From Sphagnum compactum (Eukaryota > Bryophyta > Sphagnopsida > Sphagnales), in the NCBI GenBank assembly GCA_965153455.1, contig OZ234503.1:4216001-4280000 (forward strand): DNA of 64,000 nucleotides. The letters are read 5' to 3'. A model generated the notes under the pieces. That model ran no database searches. It saw only the letters and a list, made by a program, of their open reading frames with translations, and was not told the origin of the DNA. Shown piece by piece: positions 27,601 to 40,339 of this stretch (its first letter is position 1; each line of letters opens with the position of its first letter). A program made the translations under genes and the position numbers.

Positions 27601-28379
27601 AGGCATCCCATCATCAAAGAACTTCGGGAGAAAGTTGCATTGAGTTCTGAGGTGCACGAACCTATTTTCCCTCCAACTTGTTTTGGGTTTTTGTGTTGTT
27701 TGGTGTTTGATTCCACATTACACATTGCACATTTGTCAGGCAATCCAGTTTGAAATATGACATGATTGTAGGCAATCCAGAATGCCTAATTCTTGAATGA
27801 ATTTGCTTCACAGGATGAGGGTGCCAAGGAAGTTGCGAAGCTGGTTTATGAGACAGCACTGGTGGAGAGTGGCTTCATCTTAGAAGATCCCAAGGACTTT
27901 GCTACCCGCATATATTCTGTCATCAGATCAACCTTGAATGTTGACCCAGATGCAGAGATTGAAGAGGAGGATGAAACTGAGGATGAGACTGAGAAAGAAG
28001 AGTCACAGACATCTACAGAGGAAATTAACAGGAACCCAGAGCCCCAGGAGGTAAGAGATGCAATCAATTTTCATGCACTAAGGAGAATCCCAAATCGAAT
28101 TACTTGGAATTGACCACTGATAAAAGGAATCTATTCAATGATTAGTAAAGCTATTGAATAATGGCAGTCCTTTTTCAATCATGTAGGAGCAATAAATGGT
28201 TTCTGATATTTTTGATTTGCACCCTTCCAAGGTTCCAAGGAGGGTGCAAGTATAGTATTCAACTGATGGTTCTTCACCTGTCACAGGAGGACATTAACTT
28301 CAATGAGGAGACAGAGGCAGAGGCAGACCTTGTCGAACAGTTCACAGATTCAGAAGAGGACATCAAAGATGAGCTTTAG
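21514..28379 (+). CDS. HSP90B1: ER lumenal HSP90 chaperone GRP94/endoplasmin
   Basis: This is the ER paralogue of HSP90, called SHEPHERD in Arabidopsis; it matures a limited set of secreted and membrane proteins with BiP. Eighteen exons keep frame: 21514-21592, 22182-22305, 22508-22661, 22833-22913, 23114-23225, 23604-23730, 23995-24133, 24259-24379, 24714-24764, 24899-25032, 25261-25473, 25692-25857, 26185-26335, 26500-26650, 27086-27295, 27448-27651, 27814-28050 and 28287-28379. They give 848 residues, close to the family length. Exon 1 encodes a signal peptide ([16 protein letters not shown]). The ATPase domain shows [38 protein letters not shown] and [15 protein letters not shown]. An acidic linker (exons 8-10) leads to the middle domain ([30 protein letters not shown]). 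The C-terminus is acidic and ends in KDEL. A second ATG at 21526 is also possible. The gene is divergent from BiP and shares its upstream region. Confidence 0.97.
21598..21623 (+). repeat. (CT)n microsatellite at the start of GRP94 intron 1
   Basis: A run of about 13 CT units begins directly after the intron 1 donor (GTAAGCTC). Confidence 0.9.
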
Positions 28380-30300
28380 AGAGCGGCAGGCAATGGATAT
28401 TAATCCTGTGTTTGAGCATTCTAATCCTGGTAGATCCTTAGGAACAATAGACTCAGTTTGTAGGTATAGAGTATCTTTGGTTGGGCACATTGCAGGAGCC
28501 ATAGGCAGTGATTTTCTTGATGCTTGCCTCCATCTGGATTGCTGTATACAAACTGAAGAAGATTGCCATTGCACTGTATCATTGAAGCTTTTCAGACTGT
28601 GCAATTGACAAGTACTTGTGGAAAGGATTGATGCGTGTTATTGGCAATTGTTTCAGATGTATATCAACATGCACAGTATTGAATGACAATTCATGAGTAC
28701 AGCTCATCCAGTCTGGCTTGTGACTTGTGGTCACAAGCTTGTGGAGGCTTGAATGATGGACAGCTTTGACTAGCAATGTTTCTTAAGTGCCAGCTGACAG
28801 CATGAATGTCGTCGCCTACTGCTTCTGAAAATGTGGTCCAAGTATTTGTCTGAAATGTGGAGCAGATGACTTATGCCCACCATTGGCACCTGATAAAGCC
28901 AGTAGGTGGTGATGGCAGCTAGTCAATGCCATTCATGGTGAAGTTGGTACTCCGTGTGAGAGGAGGTAATGTTATGATTTCATTCATCCTTGTTGTGGCA
29001 GTTTGGTGTTGCTAGAATTGATACAATGGTAAAGCTTTGGAAGTGTGAATTGCAGAGATTTTTCTGCACTTTCATAGATGTGGTCTAACTGCACCAGTTG
29101 TCATGTGCAAAAGTCCAGTGGCAATAATTCGTTGGAGCTGGTTAAGGGAGGACAACCTTAGGTTTCATGAGTGGTCGAATGTTGAATAGTTCCAAAATGG
29201 ATTTTTCTTTAGTCCATTTTCAAGTAAAGAGGCAAGATGCGTTTTCAGATTTGTGTATCTTTAAAGTTTTGTTTTTCTAACATTGTATTCACAAGAAGAT
29301 TTTTGAATACATTCTCCACCAATTTTCATTCCATGTGTTTTTAATTGAATTTGAATTCGATTCAGTTTAATTTGAATTTAATTGTTGAATTGAATTTGGT
29401 TGAATTCAAATTCCATTCAATTTACTTGAATTTAATTCAATTCAATTCGGAAATGTTGTTCATGCTTCAATTTCATTTAGGTGCAAGGTAGTGTTTTTTG
29501 ACTTTATGAACATTGAAATTTTTTTATATTTCACAAGGACACTTGTCTTTTTCTTGTTTTTGTCAATGCTTCTAGTCTGATGCAAATAACGAGAATTTAT
29601 TGCATATTGCATCATTCCAGCATCATTCTTTGGTTGAGATTCATTTATATTAAAGTTATTTCAACATATCATGTTGCTGACACACGAACATTTGTTGTTT
29701 AATTAGGCTATGTTCGGATATTACATTGTTCAAGTGATTGTTAACAAAGAAATAAATGTCATTGCAAAATGTGAGAATGGAAAAATGTTTTTTTTGCATT
29801 AAAAATATGAAAACAACCATGAAAGAATCATATTATATTATGCATGGTACTCAAAAAAAAGAGAATTTGGGTAAATCATAAATTATATAAATTTATGTGT
29901 TTCTTTGTAATTACGTAGATATTATGTGAAAGTTATATGCACGAAGTGCAAGAGGGAGCAAATGTGAAAACATGTAATGAGTTTGGAAATGATTCAATGA
30001 AAATGTGTTTTGAACACAAAACAAGAATGAATGTCGCCCATAAAATTGAAAACATTATAACTGTGGAGAACTTTGTTTTATAATGTAGATTGTGATTTTT
30101 TATGGAGCATTTTTTGTCTTGAGTTTTCTATGTTTGGGCATGCACATATTTTTTTTCTTGTTCATTATGATTGCGTTCACTTAAGATGTTACACAACAAG
30201 TGATCTTCAATGTTCTTCTTAATTATTTTCTTTTTGACTAAACAATTATTTTGATGTGTTTTTATAATTTGATTAAATTATGCATCACATCATTTCTATA
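28380..30300. other. 3' UTR of GRP94 and AT-rich intergenic DNA
   Basis: The first several hundred bases after the stop codon have gene-like composition and probably include the GRP94 3' UTR. From about 29.2 kb the sequence is AT-rich. At 29341-29450 there is a run of ATTGAATT/GAATTC/AATTCAATT motifs with many short self-complementary words. No gene was recognised. Confidence 0.4.
29341..29450. repeat. GAATT/AATTC-rich simple sequence
   Basis: Repeated TTGAATTTGAATT and AATTCAATTCAATT words on both strands make this a locally self-complementary low-complexity tract. Confidence 0.6.
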
Positions 30301-30309
30301 TAGGACGAG

Positions 30310-32600
30310 TCCTATGATATCAATTCATTTATACTTCTAGAAGCATGTTGTAAATGACATAGGTACTATAGTAAAGCGAAATGTTAATGGCAAGTTGGTA
30401 TGCTTGTAAGTTGAAATGTAAGACAAGTTAAAATGATAGAACAATTTGTTAGAAAGTCTAAGTGGAGGACAAGTTGAGATGACAATAGCAATGTTATGCA
30501 AGTCCATAGGTCCAGCATGTCAATATGGCAAAGGAATAGTGACATAAATAAATATAGTAAGTCGACATGCCAAATAGTTAAGCAATTGTTATTGTTTTTG
30601 AGTTACTATAAAAGGCATTTCACCGAATTAGAGAGGGATTCTAGAGATCGTTTTTAGGTTTATTCAGTGGGTTTCTAAAGCCTATCAAAGAACTTTAGCA
30701 AAAGAATTGCTTGTTGAAGATGAGTGGAATGAGGATTGAAAATTACTATAAGATTTCATGCATTTAACGAATTATGATGAGCATTTTCAAAAATTCTTCT
30801 TATTTTTTTGTATTTGCAATTGCAAGGTAAGAATTTTCCAACATTAAAGTTTATCTTAGTTAGTATGTTTACATGGTATTCATGCTAATGGAGTAGGACA
30901 AGGACTTAGGAGTGATGCAAAAATGTGTCATTAACACTTGGTGACCATGTTAGGGAATTTTTAATTGTTATATTGAAAAAAATAAGAAGATGGACATATT
31001 TTGAGTAATTTATATGAGATCTTTCCATTTAAAATTGGAATAATTGAAATAGAAGAAGGTAAGCTGATAGAGGTAGATGAACTAGGCTTGGGATTTTGCT
31101 TAATTCATGTATTTTATGTTGTTTTACCTTGCGGATTTACAAATATGTTGGGAGTTTACATAATAGAATTGAAAGGTAGCATAATGAATAAAATGACTAT
31201 CATGAATGTTGAACAAGTAGTAGCTTATTCCAATTTATTCACATATTATGAGCAAAATATCGTTAATAATTAAAAAACTTCATGGGGGCACAAAAGTATG
31301 GTGCATTCAACATAAAACATTAATAATTGATGCCACAAAATTAATAAATATAGAAGATGGTTGCCGATAATGGTATACTTATTCACATTGATATTAATCA
31401 AAACGATTGTAGCAATTCATCACAAGGTTAAGTTTCTTGGTAGAAGGGAGTTTACTAGACCAAACATTAATGTTTTGGTAGAATAATGAATGTAATGTGA
31501 CTATGGGCTCTTAGATTTTCAAAGTTTGATCATGTAATGAAATTGAAAGGAAATGAAGAATATTTTTTTGAAGAAATATTGTTAAAAGAATTTTGGTCAA
31601 CACTAATGATATCAGATCCTTATGAAAAAATCGAAAAAAAAAATTAGAAGAAAATGGTTGTAATAAAAGAACAGGGATTGCCTAAAATCTATGATGGATA
31701 GAAGTAGATTAAAAAAAAAGAACAAAACAAATTGAGGGATTAAATAAGACAAAATCGATAAAAAAACTAAAGAGGTTGTCATTTCATCTCAACAATTTAT
31801 TATACATAATAGATGGAGGGGTCACGGTGTTATATTTTATTCAATTATAGAATTTCAAACACTTGAACCCATAGAAGAAAAAGTTAAAATCATAGTAGCG
31901 CAAACTAATGTTGAAAAAATAGCTAAATCGCCAATGAAAGAACTAGACGCAATCAAGTTCAGAGAATGAAGAACATGAAAAGTCGACTATGGAAATTAAC
32001 ACATTATAGTTGAACACACCAAAGGCAATTGTTTATGTTTTTGGATCACTTGATTGGGTAACAAAAAAAGATGGTCATTGCCAAAATGATGAGCTAATGA
32101 CCAATCAATATAATAGAATAAGCTATCAATAATGGCAGTAATGATAAGCCTTTAGAAAGAGAGTTTTTTCAAAGGCTTAATTTTGTCAACACAATTTTTT
32201 TTCCAAATGTTCAACTAGCAACGCCCCAATCATGGTTGTACCACCTACTAATGTATTTTCAACTCCCTAAATATCATGATAATAACGAACCATTACTACA
32301 TATTTGACAATTGACTAAGGTACATGTAACAAATGGAGAAGATATAGAGGATCTTAAATTGCAATATTTTCCCAATTCTTTAAGAGAACGATGATAAACT
32401 TATTGTATAAAAAATTAGTGGTTTCCTATTATATGAATATAAGATATCCTTGCAACTTAAGAAAACCTTTAGATTTATTATTAACCTTGTAGAATAGGAT
32501 ATAAGATGAAAATGTTGCCATACAACAAGCACAACTTTAGGAGATCAAATGGTATGTAATTCTTTTAAAACTCATTTGATGATCCTTGTCCCTTACACAA
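30310..32600 (+). mobile_element. relic of an LTR retrotransposon (weak)
   Basis: A TATAAAAGG box at about 30608, followed at about 30879 by TGGTATTCATGC (9 of 12 bases of the Met-initiator tRNA primer-binding complement TGGTATCAGAGC), looks like the end of a 5' LTR and a primer-binding site. At 32230-32400, plus-strand frames read through stops give MYFQLPKYHDNN, then a LKLQYFPNSLRER block that resembles a gag core. No protease, polymerase or second LTR was found. The 90-codon open frame at 31001-31273 is unassigned. Confidence 0.3.
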
Positions 32601-34780
32601 ATATGACCTACTATAAAAAAAACAAATCCATCTTATTTATTGCATCATTTATTGTACATTGATGTCATATTATTATGTATTACTTAGCATCTTGACACTA
32701 ATTATATTATAATTTGCAAAAGATTATAAATTTCAAATGTAATTTTTTCTAAGAACAAAATTTTGTCAAAAAAATACATAGTTTTGTGGAATATTCAAGA
32801 ATATTTTATTCTTGATGTGAAAATTTCGAAACAATTTGAATAATATTCAAATTTGTTGGGACATTGACAATACTTCAATTTAATCCATATCATCCATATC
32901 CTTGTAATTAAAATATTTGTGTGAGCACTAAAAGTGGTGCAATTAAACATTCTTCTATTTTATTTAACATTAAAAGAAATTTCAGATTTGGTTTATTAGT
33001 TTTAATATGATTTCATAAAAGTAAATCAAAAGGTTTTCCAATGTCAATTTTTCTTTTACAAGATTAATAGATCTTTATAGTTTTTTCATTTTTAAAATTC
33101 ATTAGGGAAAATTTTCAATATATGGTTTTGATATGATAGAAATTTGATGTTCAAAATGTAACCTTTGACAACAATAACATACATGTTAACAATATCTTTC
33201 ATATCTTGTTGATATTTAAGAAAACATTAATGAAAAGTATTTAATTTTCCATTCACAGATGGGAAAAATGAAAAAAAACAAGTTTTTCTTTTGAATTGCT
33301 CATTAATTTTCTGATCAATTATATTAAATGACAATATGTTTATTGAAATATTGTTAATATGTTATGTTGAAATATTTTCAATTACATTATTATAAGAATG
33401 TTCATTAATTTATAAAAAATATCAATATTTCCATGACTTTTGTTTTTTGTTTATTCAAGGTATTTCAAATGTCGTTTAATTTGTTATGTGTTGAAACGCA
33501 GATGTGGATTTTTTTAATAAACACATCAAAGCAATTTCTTGCAACATCCAATCAAAATGGGCTTTTAAAATTTGTAATAAATTGTTAGTTAATTTTAAAT
33601 TCCAACTAAATATTTTTTATCATAATTTTTTTAAATTATTTATATCCATATTATGATTAGTAATCATTTTTTTTCATCATTATGAATATAAATAGGAATA
33701 TTTTTAATTTCTAAATAGATTTTAGCCATTATTCAATCATTGATTTTATTCCAAACATGAATTGAACAATGCAAATATTTAGATATCCAATAAATAGTAG
33801 CAAAATCACCTCATAATCCACCATCTATGGTTGAAACGGACATTTTTTGAATATAAATTTTTTCATAATTTGCTTTCCTATGGTGAAGATCATGCAAAAA
33901 TTCGAAATTTAATTCTCAAATATGACATTCTAAAGCTTTAGGCGTGCCAAGCCTTAAAGATTCTGTTAAATGTGACATATTATTTTTTCGTATCATTCTA
34001 AAACTAATGAATATTTTAATAAATATCATGTTGCATCAAATAAAAATTCACCCACATTATACTAAAAATTAATGATTTGTTTCAAACAATTTTTTTTCCA
34101 ACTCAATATTTATGTCTATTTTCTAATGTAATCTTTGAATTTATTTAATTTTTGATGAATTATGTATTTTCCTTCAGATATAATTATGATTAATTTTTGT
34201 ACTTGTAAATGTCATTATTTTTTTTAAAATATTTATTTCTATGTTTATTATCAAATATAAGGACGCCAAAATCCAATTTAAATCATTTCAATTTTTTTTA
34301 AGTTCTTCAAATTTTGATGATAATTTACAGTATCTATAGATTTTTTCGGAATTTTAAAGATATTATTTCAATGTTTTTTATAATTTTTAAAAATTATTAG
34401 TAGATGTTATTTGATATTTTAAATTTTCAAAATAATTTTTTTAAAAACATAAACAAAGAACATGCGTTATTTTGTAAATTATCATATTTTCAATATATAC
34501 TTGATTTGGGAATTTCTCAATTAATAAGCTTTATTATTATTTTTTATAAAAAAATATTAATGAAGACATGATACAAATCTTTTGTATTATGTAAGAGGTG
34601 ATTGGAAAAAAAATTCCAATAGACCCTTTAATTCAGACCTAGGCAAGAAAGAAAACCTTGAGTCAATTTTTTTAGTTTCCCACAAGTAAGTTTCCCAAAT
34701 CAAAATTTCCAAAAAAAATAACACTTGTAAATGATCATGTCCATAAAAATAGGTACAATTGAAAAGATGGTCTTGTCCAC
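32600..34780. other. very AT-rich gene-free DNA
   Basis: Runs of A and T dominate and no open frame above about 60 codons resembles a protein. Nothing was recognised. Confidence 0.5.
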
Positions 34781-34786
34781 AAAAAC

Positions 34787-34875
34787 ATAAACATATGTTC
34801 AAAACCTTATAAGGTTTATAATAAACATATGTTCAAAACCTTATAGGATTTATAAACCTTATAGGGTTTATAATC
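34787..34875 (+). repeat. short direct duplication with inner inverted words
   Basis: The segment AAACATATGTTCAAAACCTT plus AATGGTTTATAAT-like ends occurs twice in a row (about 34 and 50 bases). Within it, ACCTTATAAGGT and ACCTTATAGGG are near-palindromic. Confidence 0.6.
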
Positions 34876-34920
34876 GATATAGTCTGCATAGTACTGAGAT
34901 GATTGGACAAGAAACCTAGC

Positions 34921-35109
34921 CTACAAAATGATGTTTGGACAAGAAACCTGGCCTGCAACTACAAGAGATAAACAAATGCAGATGTAAGCCCTCGTCGCTT
35001 TTGACGCAACAACACCAAACAAAGCACCGTCCTCTTTCGGTGGTCCAAAAAAATAAACCATCGACGATAACTCACTCTCTGTTGTCGAGCGGAGAGGTGA
35101 AGCAAGCAT
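34921..35109 (-). other. isolated GC-richer open frame, unassigned
   Basis: A 62-codon minus-strand frame sits in a small GC-richer island next to a 37-bp tandem repeat. It has no family resemblance and may be an exon fragment carried by a transposon, or chance. Confidence 0.15.
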
Positions 35110-35154
35110 GTTGAAGCTACTCCTATTGCTGCTATAGCACCGTTAGGAAAACAT

Positions 35155-35254
35155 GTTAGGGCACGCCGCCACCGCCAAGAGAGGAAAATATGTTAGGGCA
35201 CGCCGCCACCGCCAAGAAAGGAAAACATGTTAGGGCACGCCGCCAAGAGAGACC
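35155..35254 (+). repeat. 37-bp GC-rich tandem repeat, about 2.7 copies
   Basis: Units starting GTTAGGGCACGCCGCCACCG are at 35155, 35192 and 35229. The third unit lacks the inner CACCGC and fades after about 25 bases. GC-rich DNA here contrasts with the surrounding AT-rich sequence. Confidence 0.9.
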
Positions 35255-35537
35255 TCAGATGTTGTATGAAGACTATTTAAATTTTATCTTTAAAAAATAT
35301 AAATAAAATATAAATCTATAAACATGTCTAGTTATGTTTGACCTAACATAGTCATAAAAGCATTACAAGAAATTTATAAAATGCCTTTGTATGTAGTTGT
35401 AATTGTTGTGATAAAACCAAATTAACAAAGTTTAACAAAACTAACAAATGCAAATGGAAATAATGATTTTGCAAATGACAATTTTGGACAAACTTAGACA
35501 AATTTGAAGAAATTATAGAAGAAAATTTGGAAAAACA

Positions 35538-38500
35538 TTGGTACAAAACATATTGAGTCTTGAACAAATTATTGATGATGATTCAAAAACTCAAACAATT
35601 GCTCAAGAAGAAGGTTTTCAACCACTTCGATTATTCCATGATCCATGTTCAAGAGAATACAATTTCGCAACATTGTTCTATGGCAATCTAGACCATCATA
35701 TACATGTTCATATCAAAAGATAATACAAGCTGAATTAACAAGTGTTAATAAAAAATTTGCATATCATATAACAAATATATATTTCAAAACAATCAAAATT
35801 TTAATACATTTTATATATTTTTTGTGTGAATTCGTATACAAAAAGAAAAATTATTTGGTTGAATCCTCACAACTAGTGATGTTTCAAAGAATATAAATCT
35901 AAACAAAATATTAAAATTTGATTTAGGTTATAAATAATCAAGTCATATTAAAACATTTTTAGATTATTTAAATGGGCTTTGAAAAGACAATTTGGACCTC
36001 CATATCTTTTTGTAACATTTACAACATGTGTAAATAATTGGATTATTTTTATAAAAACATTAAATTTTTAAAATATTGAACATGTTAAAAATCTTAATAT
36101 AGAAAAAAAGATTTATCAAACATAAAAGATCTTGTTGAAAATGACGTTGTCATTTGTGTGCATTATTACGAACATAAGATGAATAACTTTCAAAAACTTC
36201 TTTAAAGTAATAATATTTTATTTGGTGAAATAAATGATTACTTTTATATAACAAAATCCAAACCACAGGTTTAGCCCATGGTCATGGATTATGGTCTAAA
36301 AATGTTCCTAGATTTGGAAGTTTTACAAATGAAGAAATTAAAAATTTTGTTGATAAATATTTGACAACTGATCAAAGTATTCTCAAAATAAAATTTTGTA
36401 ATAGTCAAATACATCAACATAAACGAACATGTCGAAAAAAACACTAACCAATTTGTCAATTCCAATATCCAAAACCATCAATGAGATGTACAAAAATATT
36501 ATCACCTTTAAATGAAAACTAATTCAAATTTTTGTGAAAAAACTTTCCAAATTTTCAAAAAACTTGTTGATATGAGATTATTTCTAGAAATTTCATTTGA
36601 TTAGTTTTTATCATATTTACATGTAAATGAATATTGAAATTTTATTGTTTGACAATGTACAATACAAAAACCAACATTGTTTTTGAAATGTAAACCAAAT
36701 GATATACAAACAAATGCTTTTAATATACATGCAAGACCTTTGTGGGAAGCAAACGTAGATGCATAATTCATTTTAAATACATACGCAATAGCAATTTACT
36801 ACACTTCTTATTTAACAAAAATAAATAAAATTATCACACAAGAAATGCAAATCATATTGGACAAATGTAAATGTGAAGAAATTAAAGCATCCGAACAAAC
36901 TAAAAGACTAAGAAATATCATTTTAAATGCACAACAAATGTCAATTCAATAAGATATACATATATATTTATCTATCACATTATATCATTCCACAAGATCA
37001 TTCCCATTTATAAATACTTGTGAAGAAAATAATAGTACATTTGGTTTATTATCATAAAATATTAAACAAATTATCTCCAAATCCAACAAACATCCATTGT
37101 AAATCATTAATTGAAAAATACAAAACAGGAAATGAATCATTAAACCATATATTTTTAGCAAAATTTGTTGTTAATCTTGATACTAAATCATCAAAAAAAC
37201 ATAAACATAATAAAATTATCCGTTGGGTTTCATTTAATTTTCATAAAGATTCAAAAAAAATTATAGAATTTTTAAAAAAATTATTATGCCTTTTCATGGA
37301 TTAGAAAATAATTAAAAATGTCAACATGAAACATGTTCATCTCAATCTAAAAGATGACATTGAAACACTAAGAAAATATTTTGTATATAATTCAAATATT
37401 TCAAATGATATGGTGGTGAGTGGGATAATTTACAATCACAAGTACAAGAATATTCCAAAAAAATGAAATAAATGGATGAAAAAAATAATTAATGGAATGG
37501 ATCTTGACATAAATAACCCAAAATTAAACACATATACAAATACCAAAGAAGTTGAACTATACGATTTAACATATGAATATTCTTCAACATTTAAAAATAA
37601 ATAAATAAAATAAAAACACCAATTCATGATCTTTTTCTACAAATGGATGAACGCATTCCATATGAAGAATTTTCAACAAATATGAAGAAACGTAATGGTG
37701 AACAAATACTCATTATAGATGATATTAACATAAGAAACACAAATATCTTTCCAAACCTTTACACATTTTCTTAATAGAAGGTGCAAAAATAGGGAAAACT
37801 TTCACATTAATGTGTATCATACAAAACATGTTAAGATGTTATATAAAAAAAATTCCAAATGTTGACCCTTTAAAACCAAAAATCATGAAATTATTATACA
37901 TTATAAAAGATTTGTTTAAAATTAATGGTATGACCATTCATTTAGCACTTGCAATTCCTTTAAACAAAAATTTCAATGAACTCAAAGCATTAAGTGATGA
38001 AAAACATGATAATTTAATAAAAATTTATGATCAATTACATTAATCATAGATGAGATTTTTTTAGTTAGCAATAGAATGTTATCATTTATTGATTGTAGAT
38101 TAAGAATAATAAAACAAGTACATAACCAATTTATGGGTAGAATTGATGTAATAATGATAGATGATTTGAATCAAACGCCTTTAGTTTGGGACTCATGGAT
38201 TTTTCCATCAAAAAATATTGGACTTAATATTTTAGCAATAAATTTTTGGCATGAAAATGTTAATTATGTTACGAATTGCATAAAATTATGAGACAAAATG
38301 ATGTTCATTTTATTAATATCATGAATAGGTTTTGAATTGCTTCACAAATAAATAAAGACACACATTTTATGAACAATTCCTATTTAAAACCACCACCAAT
38401 GGATAACACATTACTACATTTATTCTACACAAACCTTAAAACCATTCCCCATAACAAAATTGTATATGACAAAACACTTAGTGAAACATTTAAATTTCTT

Positions 38501-38900
38501 GCAAAAGACATTCATTTTGAAACATGTCCTTCTCATTTCGAATTATCAATGTTACCATTTCACAAAATTGTATAAAACACCTAATGAAACATTTAAATTT
38601 CTTGCAAAAGATATTCATTTTGAAACGTGTCCTTCTCATTTCGAATTATCAATGTTACCATCTCACAAAATTGTATATGACAAAACACCTAGTGAAACAT
38701 TTAAATTTCTTGCAAAAGATATTCATTTAAAAACATGTCCTCATGTCAAATTATCAATGTTATCATCTCACATTAGTGGCTTCCATCATGAATTGTTACT
38801 TTAAAAAAATATGTTAGTGGAATTATGTGTTGACAATTATGCAACATTAGATGGTCTTGTCAATGGTGCAAATGGCACCTTTCGAGATTATATAAAATAA
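35538..38900 (+). mobile_element. decayed Helitron (Rep/Pif1-helicase) region
   Basis: Fragments in all three plus frames line up with a Helitron protein in order. The N-terminal part is the Helitron_like_N-type block NFATLFYGNLDHHIHVHIKR (about 35.66-35.72 kb). A Cys/His segment follows near 36.4 kb (HQHKRTCRKK, then ICQFQYPKP-like). Next is KIIRWVSFNFHKDSKK (37.2 kb). The Pif1 helicase core comes last: the MLSFIDCRLRIIKQVHNQFM and IDVIMIDDLNQTPLVWDSW block (38.08-38.2 kb, normally GD..Q.PPV), then KLMRQNDVHFINIMNRF (38.28-38.33 kb). The region is full of stops and frameshifts, so it cannot encode an active protein. The TC start and CTRR hairpin end were not located. Confidence 0.7.
38483..38775 (+). 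repeat. ~105-bp tandem triplication inside the Helitron helicase region
   Basis: Three copies start at 38483, 38586 and 38693 with GAAACATTTAAATTTCTTGC. Each encodes a variant of ETFKFLAKDIHFETCPSHFE. Spacing is 103 and 107 bases, so the duplications shift frame. The single ancestral copy corresponds to the helicase segment following the MRQ motif. Confidence 0.9.
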
Positions 38901-40055
38901 ATCCAAAACCATTGATTTGAATACATTTCCATAATCCACAAATTGGAATAAATACACTAATAAAAAGCTTTTACATTTATGAACAATTCTCTACAATTGA
39001 CAAGAAATGGACACCAATAGAAGAAAAATTGCAAAATTACAAATCGATAATAATCCTTCTCGTATCATCACAAGAATTCAATTTTCCATCCAATTAGCTG
39101 CACTCCTGGGAAAATTTCTCATTAGCTTTTTCAAAATTGGAAGCATTCATTGAAAACAATTTCAAATGTTTCCAATGAGTGCCAATTTTATTTAAAACTC
39201 AACATCTTCCATTCAATGATGTCATGAAAAAAAATTGGAGAATATTTGTATATAAATTCTAATATTTCAAATAGTGCTAATGATCAATCGCATAATTTAC
39301 ATTCCCAATTACAAGAGTACATGCAATGTATGCAAAAATGTAATTATTCTTCAAATACATAAAAAAAAATTCCTCAATTTATTTTCCCATCCGTTGCCAA
39401 ATTGATTGTCATCAAAAGGTTTCCAAAAAATATCAATTTCCTTTTTCATTACTTTGAATCTTTCTATCGGCAAAGGCCCGCATGTCACTTGAGACCTTGT
39501 TTTTTGACCCACCGTGTTGCCGGATGAATAAACACTAAACCATGTTCTCGGTGGACTTAGCATACTTAGATACTATTGTTTGAAATTCTGAAATAATATT
39601 CAGATTGAGCCTATTGGTCCCTTTTTTTAATTAATTATTTTGACAAGATTTGTCCAACATTAGTCATAGGTATGATATATAATAAAATTGCCATTTGTAC
39701 AATGGCAAGTTCAACAATTCCAGGCATGAACTAATTATTTTAATTTCATGAACCCATGCCAAAAATAAATAAAATTCAGAATGTTCTAAAATATTTTTAC
39801 TTTTTTCCTTCACAAATAAATTTTCTTTGTGAAAAGAAAAATTGTTGAAATTTCAACATTTCAGAAAATATTATATTTAGCGTCCAGAAGTGATTAATTC
39901 AATTTCTTTCTTAAAATGGCGAGAGAAATTCCCCAAAAATCACAAAAAATTGTAGTTTTTTTTTTTTTTTTCATTTTTGGAAAAAATGAATCGCCAAGTT
40001 GTGAAATTTCGCCACAAATTTAAAAAACACTAGACCGTAGCATCCGGGGACCGGG

Positions 40056-40100
40056 GTCGAGTCGAGTCGAGTCGAGTCGGGTCGGGTCGGGTCGGGTCGG
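40056..40100 (+). repeat. (GTCGA)4(GTCGG)5 pentanucleotide array
   Basis: Four GTCGA units are followed without a break by five GTCGG units. The array lies about 0.86 kb upstream of the SAND-gene start codon. Confidence 0.95.
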
Positions 40101-40293
40101 CTGAGGCGAGCCGGGTCTAGGATCGCAGCGCAGCGCGCGAGCGAGAAGACGTCGTTACCGGCGGACTCGACTCGAATCCTTTCGCGCAATTCGTCGTCGT
40201 GGGGATCGCCTGCGGTTGTGGGTTGGATTCTGATGGGAGTAGAAGCATGTGAGGAATGCTGCGGAGCCGAAGGTGCTGCAATTTGGTAAGACC

Positions 40294-40296
<3 letters not shown>

Positions 40297-40336
<40 letters not shown>
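40297..40336 (+). repeat. (CT)n microsatellite in the SAND-gene leader
   Basis: About 20 uninterrupted CT units follow a candidate 5'-UTR intron donor. The same layout, CT tract directly after a first donor, is seen at GRP94 intron 1. Confidence 0.9.

Positions 40337-40339
<3 letters not shown>

Noticed and set aside
38483-38775. CRISPR-like repeat array
   Set aside because: The copies are contiguous parts of a duplicated helicase segment without spacers, and the DNA is nuclear plant sequence.
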